Of a stretch of 64,000 nt of DNA, positions 51,379 to 62,731 are shown piece by piece. Under the pieces are notes generated by a model. That model made no database searches. It had not been told where the DNA came from and saw only the letters and a list, made by a program, of their open reading frames with translations. The first letter of the stretch is position 1, and every line of letters starts with the position of its first letter. The position numbers and the translations under genes were made by a program. Source of the DNA: Diprion similis (lineage: Eukaryota; Arthropoda; Insecta; Hymenoptera; Diprionidae); contig NC_060110.1 of the NCBI RefSeq assembly GCF_021155765.1, positions 16,080,001 through 16,144,000 of the forward strand, written 5' to 3'.

Positions 51379-52412
51379 GTTATAATAGACGGTGGTATGG
51401 TAAAAGATATCTGATCAGCAATTTTTTACAATTATAGACTATCTTTGCAATTGTGTAAATCATTTCTAAATAGTAATGAGTGAAATTGATTGTGGCAAAT
51501 GAATTAATTCATCATGATACATCGTACTAAAACACAAATAGAAAAAATGAGTAAGGTATAGTTGATTGAATCTGAAATACCACTTAAACATGCTCACAAA
51601 TGTGCTTTTTTTAGCATTATTATATATACATTACTTCTAAGTTTCGAGTGTATGTGTGTTCTGTCAGATAGTACCTACATTATATTTTCTACATTTCGTT
51701 TTCTACTGTGCCTTTATTTACCTTCTGTAGTTGTACAATATGAATATTATTGTGAGAACCTGTGTAATGATTTAGAGAACTTCAGTAAGATCTGGTAGTA
51801 CCTCTTACAAATACAATCAGATAAGGATCAGAACTTGTGAGACAACGATTTTTATGATGACAGGCAATATGAAAAAAAATGTAAAGTTTAAATCGTGTCG
51901 TAAATCGAAAACTTTTAATCACGTGGGAATCCTTTATAACGATGCCATTTCATTACGAATGAAAGACCATATTCATAATTCCAGATTAAAGTTAACAGCC
52001 GGTAAAATAAATTTTCAGTACCTGCAAATAAGGAAGATAGCTTTTATTGTGTTCTGTCAATTCCGTCAAAGATAACGTAAGTGCAAATGTATGCGCAGAT
52101 CATCAATGGCAAGATCACAAAGACCCTGACCTTTTCTTGGTCAAACTTCAAGAACTTATGCATGTTAAAGCTATATACATGTATAAAACAATTGGACTGC
52201 GGTCAAATCATATAAGTTTATTCAAGATGAGGTATGGAAATACCATCTCATATCAGCATTCTGTTAATATAACGTGTCGCTTAATGAAGGCCAGTATTTA
52301 TTTAGTACAAAAACAGTGGTCATCAGATCTAATTACATTATTATGAAACTACAAAAACCATGAATCAATTCAGCATAGACTCACTGTGTGATTAAATTTA
52401 TAATGCTTAAAA
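51379..52412. other. convergent intergenic region, MESD and MZT1 3' ends
   Basis: AT-rich, no gene recognised; it should contain the 3' UTRs of MESD (+) and MZT1 (-). Open frames at 51562-51798 and 52047-52346 have no recognisable features. Confidence 0.55.
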
Positions 52413-52658
52413 CTACTTATTTAAACTTGTTTTACTGGGAGCAGAACCAGATTGTGTATTATTCAAGACTTTAACTTCCCTCTGTAATTCTTTCACCACA
52501 GTTGCCAGTGCCTGCGGGTTGACGCCATTCTCACAGAGTCTTACGCAAATGCTGAGCGTAGATGGGTCAAGGTTCGTGTTTAATAGTTTAGATATTTGAT
52601 GAAGTGTTTGGAATGTCTTGCGAGCTGCATTCACCTGATGATTCACAGGTTCCGGCAT
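52413..52658 (-). CDS. MZT1: MZT1/MOZART1, mitotic-spindle organizing protein 1
   Basis: An 81-residue protein in one coding exon. Its core, [20 protein letters not shown] followed by [21 protein letters not shown], matches the MOZART1 family almost throughout. MZT1 is a small helical subunit of gamma-tubulin ring complexes that binds the N-terminus of GCP proteins and helps recruit the complex to spindle poles. I chose the ATG at 52658 because it gives the usual family length. The exon begins at a TTTTCAG acceptor next to 52680, and a good donor at 53294-53295 probably ends its 5' exon. If that exon is used, the frame stays open upstream to another ATG near 53339, so an extended N-terminus of about 24 residues is possible but less likely. 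Confidence 0.93.
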   Translation of the reverse strand: MPEPVNHQVNAARKTFQTLHQISKLLNTNLDPSTLSICVRLCENGVNPQALATVVKELQREVKVLNNTQSGSAPSKTSLNK

Positions 52659-53295
52659 GCTGGTTCGACTTCCTTGTTTACTGAAAATAATGTTTATTGC
52701 CATTAGTCTAGGTTCCTTGGATCTGATGTACATACAAAAATGTGCAAGACATAATTAAGAAGATGAGTTATTAATTGACCAAAATTAACATTATTACATG
52801 GAACAACCAACCACGCAAAACAGTGAGTAAATTGATCAAATGAGGCTAACAATATCTGCTAATTTATATCTGCCTGTTGTCTTATTTCATGATCATGACT
52901 CCTCGGACATAGCAAACTTTTACATGTGTTTAATTCTACTGTGAAATTGGAAAGAGTATGCCAAAGTGGAATGAAAACTAAGAGTTACGCTGGGTTGCAA
53001 AATGAAAAAAAAAATTTATCGTGGGTTTGGGGTGGATATAGTTTCCTGTTATTAGACGAATCATGCATACAAAGTATAAGTCATGTAACGAGTATGTATA
53101 GAGTGTACGACTAAAACTAAAAGTTTGCTATAGAAAATTATGAAACTGCATTAATCAGAGAAAGTTAAATATTTTGTAAACAAAAGGTTGAGACGTGTCT
53201 GTGCTAAAAATAAGAAGAGTTACACAGTGGGTAAGATTAAGATGTTGTGAGAATATTATTTTTCCTCCGCAATTGAGAAGGAATGCGATACTCAC

Positions 53296-53629
53296 CAAGC
53301 TCTATTTAGCGTTGTTAAAAATGTAAATGAAATATGCATGTAGTAGAGCAAGGAGACTCGGCCTTTCAACACAGAGTCTAAGCAGGCATGGTACATACAT
53401 AGAAACTAATTGTTTTATTTAGTCGGATCATTAGTGAAATGGTTATCGCCTACGCGTTACATGAACGAAGAAGAAACATCCAACAACCAACAAAACTCAC
53501 TCTCCGGGGTTAGACAGCTTCGGGCATTCGGCCAGTTAGCATCGACGCGAAATATTTTCACCTTTCGGCGAGAAATTTTGAATCAAACAGAACTTAGGAT
53601 ACCTCACTGTTTCGGATAAACTCACGGCC
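53296..53629. promoter_or_regulatory. MZT1 5' exon and divergent promoter region
   Basis: On the minus strand a GTGAGT donor at 53295-53290 follows AGAGCTTG, which can splice to the MZT1 coding exon at 52680. The MZT1 start site should lie further right, toward the plus-strand exon at 53630. No TATA box seen; the short plus-strand frame at 53410-53619 has no features. Confidence 0.4.
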
Positions 53630-53690
53630 ATGGCGAAAGTGAAGGAAGCAATGCATCGCTTACAGGAAAACACGGGTGCAGGACTCGACA
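53630..53690 (+). other. candidate alternative first coding exon of V-ATPase subunit F
   Basis: ATG and twenty codons starting MAKVKEAMHRLQ end in GACA followed by a GTAAGA donor, phase 1. The main V-ATPase F exon contains a good acceptor, CTCTTCATTCCGCAG, ending at 54038 inside its own coding sequence. Joining 53690 to 54039 keeps frame and would replace the first six residues by 20 new ones plus Arg before [11 protein letters not shown], making a protein of about 137 residues. This is inference from splice sites and phase; the exon might belong to another product. Confidence 0.45.
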
Positions 53691-53879
53691 GTAAGATTTC
53701 GCGCCTTCGATATTTTTATTTATTCATATATTTCGTAACATGGATAGCAAAAATTTCAATACGACATTTCTCATCGCTGTGAAAAATTTACTGTGCCATT
53801 CTTTTGGATTTTCAATCATTTATTGCTAAATTGATAAACGCTCAGTGCACCCCTCGCTAGATTCGCCCCTGGCGATTAA

Positions 53880-54019
53880 TACGAGAGTAAACGCAGCCCG
53901 AATAGGTGGGCGTGACGTTCGGTCAGTCAGCTGACTCGCGTGTGAACAGTTTTGGGATCGTCGACGAATTTTTCTCCGCTACTCAGGCTCCGTTTTTTAA
54001 CGACAAAAACTAACTGACC
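53880..54019 (+). promoter_or_regulatory. V-ATPase subunit F promoter with CLEAR-like palindrome
   Basis: Just upstream of the subunit F start is the 12-base palindrome AGTCAGCTGACT at 53925-53936, overlapping a TCAGTC initiator-like sequence, with TGACGTTC nearby at 53913. It resembles the GTCACGTGAC element by which Mitf/TFEB-type factors control V-ATPase genes, with CAGCTG in place of the CACGTG core. Confidence 0.45.
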
Positions 54020-55787
54020 ATGTCTCTTCATTCCGCAGGAAAAGGCAAGCTCCTCGCCGTAATTGGAGATGAGGTAATTATTCTACCGATATTTCACTCG
54101 AACTCGTTTATCATCGAGCTGTAAAAAATTCGAGTTTTCTTCTTACACAGGATACTTGCGTTGGATTCCTTTTGGGAGGTGTTGGAGAGATCAACAAAAA
54201 TCGCCAGCCCAACTTTATGGTCGTTGACAAGAGTACGTAAAGATCTTAACCACATCTATTGTCATTAACACCCAATCGCTTACCACTTCTTTTTTTCACA
54301 AGTCCTATCTAATTGACGTTACTTCGTACTCAGCTCACACCTAGACAAATGGTTGAGCATATTTTTCGCCTATACCTAATCAATAGCTATACTACATGCC
54401 TCACAAATATACATTGCATTCCCGAAGCTTTTGCATAAATTAAGAAAACTGGAAATTGTAAAATTATTCAATCTGCAGTATAGAAAATATTGCAGTTTAG
54501 TGCATCGCTACAATGAGCTAAATTCTCCTTGAGTAAAATAAAAAATCTTGACGTAAGTAAATAATTGCAAATTTTACATTTTCTTGTGTAAAATACAAAT
54601 ATTTCATAATATTGCCATATGTACATGTATTGGTTGTTCAATCCATAAAATTTCTGTGAAAATCACTCGATAAATTTGAAAATTAATTTTGCACTTTCGA
54701 TGATTCTCTCATGCTGAAGTTTGGTTCGTTTAGATATAATAGATTCTAAGTAATACTGTCTATTGTGTATTCATGTATGCTTATCCGTGATTTCAGACAC
54801 AGCTGTTGGAGAAATTGAGGATACGTTTAAGCGCTTCATCAAACGGGACGACATCGATATCATTCTCATCAACCAAAATGTAACATATACTTAGATTATA
54901 TAAAAGTTACAAATTTTCAATTGTCTTACTTGTGCATATACTGACATGACACAATTATCAAATCGATAATCAGTTCAACAGTTTTTTCTTTTTCGCATGT
55001 CAAAGAATGAAGGAAGAAGCTCGCAGGCTCTTGAATTTCTATGACTCATTACTAATGGTTGAAATTAAAACATATGTCACTGTATAACTTCATTATAGGT
55101 AGCTTGGTAAAAAACATTCCTTTATTACAGCCAAAATTGAAACGTATCATATTGCAATTTGTTACGATATTTTGATCGATAATGACTTATGCTTGATCGA
55201 CGTAAATTTTATACCTCATTGATTAACTAATTAATCAGATTGAATGTAAGATTTGCTCTGTCAATTTGTCATGATCAATGCTAAATAATATGTCAGAAAT
55301 AGATATTTCTAGAGCATCGATGTCAATCACAGGAATTTTTTCAGGAGATTGATATTACTTAATATCGTGAAATTGATATTCATCACTCCTCAAAATAGTT
55401 TTTGTAGGGCTAAACAATGCTGCTAAATTTTTTCAGGTGGCTGAGATGATCCGACATGTGATTGACAGCCATACACAACCGGTGCCATCAGTTTTGGAGA
55501 TCCCCAGTAAGGATCACCCATATGATGCAAGCAAAGATTCCATTCTGCGACGTGCCAGAGTAAGTAATTTTTCATAAGCGCAATTGACTCTTTTTTTTTT
55601 TATGTTATTGAGCAGGCTCCACGGACAAAATATTTCTTAAATCTTTGTAAAAATTCGTACCTTAACCCTTAAGAACCAAAATCTACCATTTATTGTATGA
55701 ACACACTTCACTCTGCTGGGTAACTGGTAATGAGATTATTCACTTTCGTTATTTCAGGGTATGTTCAACCCGGAGGATATCCATTAA
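54020..55787 (+). CDS. Vha14-1: V-type proton ATPase subunit F
   Basis: Five coding exons, 54020-54073, 54151-54232, 54797-54879, 55437-55559 and 55758-55787, join in phase to 123 residues, the usual length of this subunit. The sequence begins [19 protein letters not shown], then [66 protein letters not shown] and ends [12 protein letters not shown]; all are hallmark stretches of subunit F. It is part of the rotating central stalk of V1 in the cytosolic sector, coupling ATP hydrolysis to proton pumping into endosomes, lysosomes and Golgi or across the plasma membrane of insect epithelia. A possible alternative first exon lies at 53630. Confidence 0.97.
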
Positions 55788-55834
55788 TGTACATAACTCT
55801 CACTCATATTGGATCACGAATATTAACTGTGTAT

Positions 55835-55840
55835 AATAAA
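55835..55840 (+). terminator. polyadenylation signal for V-ATPase subunit F
   Basis: AATAAA about 48 bases after the stop codon, consistent with a short 3' UTR. Confidence 0.7.
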
Positions 55841-57615
55841 AGTATTATCAATTAAATATTATTTATTAGTTTATTTATTACTTTAATGGCACTGTTGAAA
55901 TCGGTCAACTCCGTTGCAACTGTAAGTAGCACTCGTAGAATACAATCCTTTACATTCCATTTCCTTACCTAGGAAATGTTGCTACTGTCAATTTGATAGT
56001 AGACTTTTCAATTGTAATTTGTAAATACACATTATATTCAACTTACAAAAAAATGTATTATTCGGTGTTTAGAAACCACGGAAATATTTCTGTCAAATCT
56101 TTTGCGATTATCAGTTGATGTTATCTATTTTCTGTTTCTTTTCAATTTATCAATAAAAATTGTTGGTATTGGGGACGAAATGCATTTTTTACAACACCGT
56201 CCAAATACTCTGTATAAGTAATTGAAATATTCGACATCATTGTTAAGACGTAGCCGCAATAATTGGACTTTTACTAAATAGATAGCGATTTTTAAGTTTA
56301 TTGTAAACAGTTGATACAAACCACTTCAAACATGAATGTTTCTGCATTACAAGTATAAAATATTATCAGAGACTAAAATTAATCATGTATTTCCGAATTC
56401 AAAACATTAGTTTTTTCGAAAACGAAATAATGACAGTATTAACACGGTACCTAAATTAAAACGAACACATGTCAGTAAATAAATCAGTTTTTTTCTCGTA
56501 TAGAAGTATATAAAATTCATGATAGAAATATATAAAATTTTTGGTACAATTTTGGTTAATAAATACTATGCCAGAAGTTCAACTCCTCTGAGATTCAAGA
56601 TACAGAGTTACTATCCTATAAACGAAACTCAACATTTGCATTCTATCTCAGTGTGAGAAATAAATTTTTATCTTAACTAAGACTTTGATAAAAAAATTTC
56701 ACTTGTGTAAGTTTAATTGTACAATGTGTGAAACCACTTACGTTGAGCTTCATTCAATATTATTGATTACTTATTTGGCTCCTGCAGAAAAACTTGAGCC
56801 TAGGTGAACTATGCGCACAGGAAAACTGATTCACTTTAATATAGGCAGGAGAGTTTATAATAACAATTTCTAAATTCTATGCATTCTAATACTTGCTTGC
56901 TGATAGAGATTTATCACGCAGGTAGTAAAATGAAAAATAAATTTTCAACGTTTACATATTTCTTGAATATTCTCCACGAAAATATTCACGAGATATGCGT
57001 TACACGATATAACTTTCCATGATCAACATGAAAATATTTATACGTCTCTCTTCATCGTATATACGATAATGACAGATATACTAACAATATTTGTATATGT
57101 TGGTCATATTTCATACATGCGACGATAGATAAATTTAATAAAAACTACTTACTGCAGAATGACGCAACAGCAAAAACTTCCACAGTAGTGTAACAAACAT
57201 ATCAGATGAATTTTCTTATATCGACATTAAATGATTTGACTAAACTTGACTAACAAGACAAACTGCAAACAAATTTGAAAACGTTTGAAACGGTTATTCA
57301 TTTGACTTGCTTTAAAATTAACTACCATATTCAACTTAAGGGGTTTTCTCATTCCCGAGTTGCGTTGAATTTTAGATAAATTATTATATCAAAAAAGCAT
57401 AATAAATAATTATATCAAAAGAGCATGCAATCACTAACTCTTGATTAAAAATCACAATGAATACAATATAAAAACACAGTTTCAAGTAATCCAACAGTAA
57501 TGGTGACAATGAAAAGAAGATAAAGCCTTACCCAATTATTGACAAGCATTGCTGTAGCTTTTTAAGTAATTATGCACGCACCGAATACTGTTTTGAATTA
57601 CAAAAACTTCAGTCA
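55841..57615. other. convergent intergenic region / SLC7 3' UTR
   Basis: AT-rich sequence with no supported gene between V-ATPase F (+) and the SLC7 transporter (-). The right part probably belongs to the transporter's 3' UTR. The only notable open frame (56125-56319, minus) has no recognisable features. Confidence 0.55.
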
Positions 57616-60527
57616 TTACTCATCTCTTTCTTCCCTCGCAGCTACAAACAATTTTTGCATCGTGCAGGTGATGCGATCTACAAGAGAAGCACAATTAAGT
57701 AACAAAAAAACCAATTTAGGACAATATCTCTAATTAAGTTGTCAACTTTCAATATGTAGCACATGACGTACCTAATTTCACGAAAGTATTTTGTAAATCA
57801 GATTTGTATTTTGAAGTGAGAAGTTGGTCATACAAATTTCACACTTACGATACTGACGTTGAAATGACTTTGGTTTATTTTTCCACACAATTCCGATATA
57901 ATAAGCAGGGATTCCAGACAGGGTAATTAAAGTGCCTATCCCCACTTCAAATGGTGCCTGATAGCAAGATACCACAATGAGGAAAATACATATCATCACA
58001 AACGTAATAGGTACCCACAAAGAAACCTGTGAGAACATGGTATATGATGAAGTATGTATGAAAAAAATTCAGATTAGGACTACATAAATTTGAATAATTT
58101 TTAACCAATTGTAATTTTCAGATAGAAACTGTGCACATACCTTGATAGGCCTCTCCATGTTCGGTCTCTTATATCTCAGCCATAGAACACCGGCAATAGA
58201 TAATGTAATGAAGAATGTCTCCACAATACTACAGTAAGTAATGAGCACAAATACGTCACTCGTGCAAAGCATACATAGTGACAGAATACACTGAAAAGAA
58301 AAAACAATATACGGCTAACATATACTAAACGCTGGATAGAATTATATCTTACAAGAGAGACAGATACTCTTTTGGAATTCGTATTTGCGGATAGAGTATG
58401 GTGCAGTTAAAACTTGTTACGCTTTAATTTTCGTACAATGTTAGTCGCAGAAATTCACCATGATTATTATACTTGGATATAAACAATGCACATACGACGT
58501 ACCAAAAACACTAAGGCGGGTGTTGGAGTCAACTTGGACACATTAATGTGGCTCAACATAGCTGGAAATTGCCCATTTCGAGCACCTACGAAGCACATCC
58601 TTGAAGAAGTCATGATATGGACACTCAAGCCACCAAAAGCTGAAATTGCTACCATTAAAGGTATCGTCCACGACATGACGCCCAGTATTTGATTCCCAAA
58701 CGTCTAGAATGGCATTGAAAGTTGTAAGTCAATTGTACGTTCCTATCTATTCAATCATTCACTGACGTAAATTAATGTTTCATAAAATGCGAGGATCAAC
58801 TGTCATGACTCATCACAAATTTCAAGCAGTATTGATAATATGTAATTCTAAAAACGCAGTATAGTACAAACTTACCACAGCAATAGCATAAGAGGCTATC
58901 ATCATATCTGGTGTTAACACTGCTAAATAAGCTACATTGGCAAGAACATAGATGAAAGTCACCAATGGCAGTGATATGTAGATGGCACGAGGTAAATTTC
59001 TGAAGAATAAAAAATTATTACGGTCGATGCTGTTTATACTTTGTGCATAAGTCTGTCAACATATTTATCTACATCGATTACCAAACTTACACATAAGGAT
59101 TTTTGAGTTCTTCTGTCATAAAATTCAGATAGTTCCAGCCAGAATAAGAAAATATACCAGAGCAAAATGCAACTGCAATGTTTCCTGGAGCAGTATTAGT
59201 TTCTTCGAATGGAGCTTTGAAATTTTCCGTATGCCCTGAGACAAAAAGGATATGTTCATACTGTGCAAGCTAATTAATTAAGACTAAATCAATTGTAAAT
59301 CTGAATTTTCATCACAATGTCTAAAGGATACTCAATTTCATGCAGGATTTTGGACATGCAAAAATATTGAACATGAATTTAATTTGGAATAATATTGAAT
59401 GATCTTAGTACTGAAACCATACCAAGTCCTAACCAGGTGATTCCAGTGATAATAATTATAACTAATGCAGCAACCTTAGCAAACATGAACACATTCTGCA
59501 TCATTGATGTCTCTTTAACATCGTAGCAATTGATAAAAGTCAGCAAGCCTGAAACACATGTGCAGCATGTTAACATCTGGTATATTGGCCGTCAATTGCA
59601 AATTGAAATTGAATTAAACTCGTTAAGCATTACTTACATATAGTGACAGCAGCTATGAGTCTCATACCATCATCCGGGATTTCACAATCCAGAAAGAATG
59701 GTTGGAGAACGTACTGAGCAAAAGTGAGACTCATAATAGCGTTTGTTGTAGGGCTAAAATATGGGGAAAAAATGATTTCTTTTTTTAAAGTGATTGAAGT
59801 ACGTATATTTGGTTGAAAAGTGTAGACACAATATTTCATGTGACCAAATTATAACTGATTAATTTCCTGTTTCAAGTAAGCAAGTAAATTGCTCTTCACA
59901 AGAAATCATGGTGAGCCTTAGTTAGATAAACATCGATTAGTTTAATCAATTAATAGCTCAATTTTGATTGATTACTTACACGAATATCAAATTTGCTGCC
60001 CATAAATACAAAAAAGATGGTAATGGACCAAAGGCTTCATGAATATAGGCATAGTCACCACCGCTTACGGGTATGCTTGTACCTAATTCTGCATAACACA
60101 ACGCCCCCACCATAGAGAGCAAACCACAAAAGACCCATATGATGAGAGATAATCCAACACTACCTACTTCTTTGATTACGCCCTTTGGTGAAACAAAAAT
60201 TCCTAAAAATTTAAGGTCAGTTATAGAGAGCATATAAAAATCATAATAATTTTGAATACTTTTGCGATTAGTAACAGGTGGTAACTTATTACCACTAGGT
60301 GGAAATTTTCATCTTAAATCTTGTTAAAAAATATTGAATGCTGAAAATTTACCAGATCCAAATATGATTCCTAAAATTATAGCAACTCCTTCCAGCAGGC
60401 CAAGCTGTTTTTTCATCTGTATTCTATCAGGCCCAGATTCCAGGCTACCAGGAAGAGCCTTTCCATCTTCGGTGGGTGACATTAGCTGCATTTCACTGGG
60501 TGACTCATGTGTTACCTGTTTCACCAT
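57616..60527 (-). CDS. SLC7 LAT/y+LAT-type amino acid transporter light chain
   Basis: Ten coding exons on the minus strand, 60527-60353, 60202-59980, 59753-59638, 59548-59423, 59235-59091, 58999-58876, 58703-58503, 58290-58141, 58026-57849 and 57677-57616, join in phase to 499 residues. Features of the heterodimeric SLC7 family are [11 protein letters not shown] in helix 1, [31 protein letters not shown] at the helix-6 gating region, and Cys156 in the loop after helix 3 (FLDCEIPDD), where the family forms its disulfide to the 4F2hc/CD98 heavy chain. Such transporters exchange large neutral or cationic amino acids at the plasma membrane, and fly members (minidiscs, JhI-21, sobremesa) feed nutrient and TOR signalling. 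I cannot decide which paralog this is. The ATG at 60527 was preferred; it sits five bases after an acceptor. Confidence 0.93.
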
Positions 60528-60531
60528 TTTG

Positions 60532-62223
60532 GCTGGTGAAATTTTAAACAGACACAATTTTTAGTCATTTCAATAACATAATTCGCAATATTTGAAATTG
60601 AACTATAACCCAAACTTGATATTCTTGTTAGTTAAAATTTAATATGTGTGAAAGTATAGTTTAGGCAACCTTGTTAATTTAGCTGTCATCACTTTAACTA
60701 GGGTTAATTGCAAGAATGTTTAATCTTCCAGTCCGGAATGTGATAAATTATGTTCTGACACATGGTGCTAGTTTGACAAAGATGAATCTTCTACCTCAAG
60801 ACCTTTAAATGTTATGATACTCGAGTATATTGCAGAGCTGATGTTTAATGCAACATGTGCATATTTTTATCACTTCATATACTAATGACCACAATCCAGG
60901 TAAATTACTACAAAAATATCCAGAAGCACATTGGCTTTATGTCTGCATGGATTAGTAATTGATATAATACGCTCAAGTTCCACCAAAACTGTTGATTATA
61001 AGTTTAAAAGAGTGGTGGGACGAGGTAAAAGTTTTAAACTCGATTAATACAGCTTTTATTAATTTTTGAATAAAATTAATTTAAATGCGAAACTAAAGTT
61101 TATTTAATTGTTCTTTACAATATATGTTCGAAAAAAAGCAAACATTTTTTAAAACCAGAAATTTTACTTTTTGAAATAATTTTTCTTTTATTAGTTAGGT
61201 GGAAGAAATCAAAATTTGTCATCTAGAACTCAGACTCAGAATTCGTGTCGACCTGTGTAATTTAGAAATAATAATTTATCCAAATTAATGATTTCATATG
61301 GTCATTAAACAAGCTTCCGTTAAAACATGTCGAGACTATAATAATTCATTTTCACTTGAGCCTTCGTGAAATAAAACAAATGAGGTTAAGCCTTGTGTGG
61401 GTTATTCCAGATACTTCAAATATTTACAAATTGTATCAATCTATATTCATTATCAGCAGTACATACTTACATGTGTTCGTTGTAAACACACCTATTGTTT
61501 GACTCCACTGCGTTGCAGAGTGAGAAGCAGACTGAAGCAACCAGACTTTTACAGGTCGCTGAACGTTGACTAAATAAAAGAGTTAACTACTTGGTAGCGA
61601 TGATGATTGAATGTGCTGACTGAAACTATACCTACTTCGCTGAACCACCTCATCAACATTCTCTGCAGTGAAATAAGACAATAAAAATAATATTACAAGT
61701 ATGAAAATTTGTATACGTGTGTGTGTAGATATATGTTACAGAATTTCATCGGCAAAAGAGATTATACACACTGTACTCATGTACTTAAATTACCCTCAGG
61801 TTGAAGTTTGAAAATTTTTTCGCACATGTGGGTACATGCATGACGTAACAATGGCCAGAGATTAACCATGTTAAAGACTGTCACCAAATTTGAAAATAAA
61901 AAAATTATTGTAAAATATGCCCAGTATGTTGATGGTGAATAACAATAAGTATGTTTCTACAAGTACCTGGCAAAGTGTCGAACCAATTGTGGCGTGATTG
62001 AAAATTACCCAAAATTGTTGACCGGTACGCACGTGTACCGCAGGCGAACAGTTAACGTCGACCACAGTGGACCACAGGTCGCACAGGTGCTGTACTTTCT
62101 TATTCACTCACATCACGTTGCGTCATTACTACCCTCAAGTGTGAGCCAATCAGAAAAATTGACGGTTTCAACGAGCTTAGTTTCATGGTTGCGTTCGCAC
62201 GAGTTGAGTCGCGGCGCATCGTG
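60532..62223. other. SLC7 5' UTR introns and upstream region
   Basis: An acceptor TTTCACCAG ends at 60533 on the minus strand, so untranslated first exons lie upstream. Candidate donors are GTAAGT at 61470-61465 and GTACTT at about 61968, which could mark alternative 5' exons. No other gene seen. Confidence 0.45.
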
Positions 62224-62231
62224 TGACGTCA
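62224..62231. promoter_or_regulatory. CRE/CREB palindrome in a divergent promoter
   Basis: A perfect TGACGTCA lies between the minus-strand SLC7 gene and the plus-strand gene starting at 62732. Such full CRE sites near transcription starts bind CREB/ATF bZIP factors. Confidence 0.5.
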
Positions 62232-62731
62232 TCTAGATGTTGGTGTTGTGTTGTGTTATGGAAATAGTGTGTTACATACCACATACATACGTACTAAATA
62301 AAATCTTACTCCAATTTGGTTTTTAATGTACGTGTTAAGTGTTTATTAAAGAATGGCGGGTTAGTATTTTTATAGATTCGTACCAAAATATTTTTCCGCC
62401 CAGAAACGTACCGAGTTTCACAATTCATTGTATCCCCTACTCTTCGCCTCGAAATAAAAATCATTTTCTGTCCTAACCCCAATCTTCAATTCCGTAGAAT
62501 AAATCAGATATATCTTCCAGCTCTTCATTTGTCGTTATTGTCCCGATATATTGCTGAAGAAATTCTAGCAAATTGTTGGATTGTTTATATTCAGGAAAAC
62601 CGTCTTGTTTTGCATCCGCTGTTTTGTTCTATCCCTTGATTGCTGTTGCAGGTCGACATAGATGAGTGCATAACCCATGTCTTTGGTAGAAATGGTTTAA
62701 CCCGAAGACACCAGCTGTTCTGTAAATAATA

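Noticed and set aside
60555-60557. Start of the SLC7 protein ten codons upstream of 60527
   Set aside because: The codon there is TTG, and an intron acceptor (TTTCACCAG) lies between it and the ATG.
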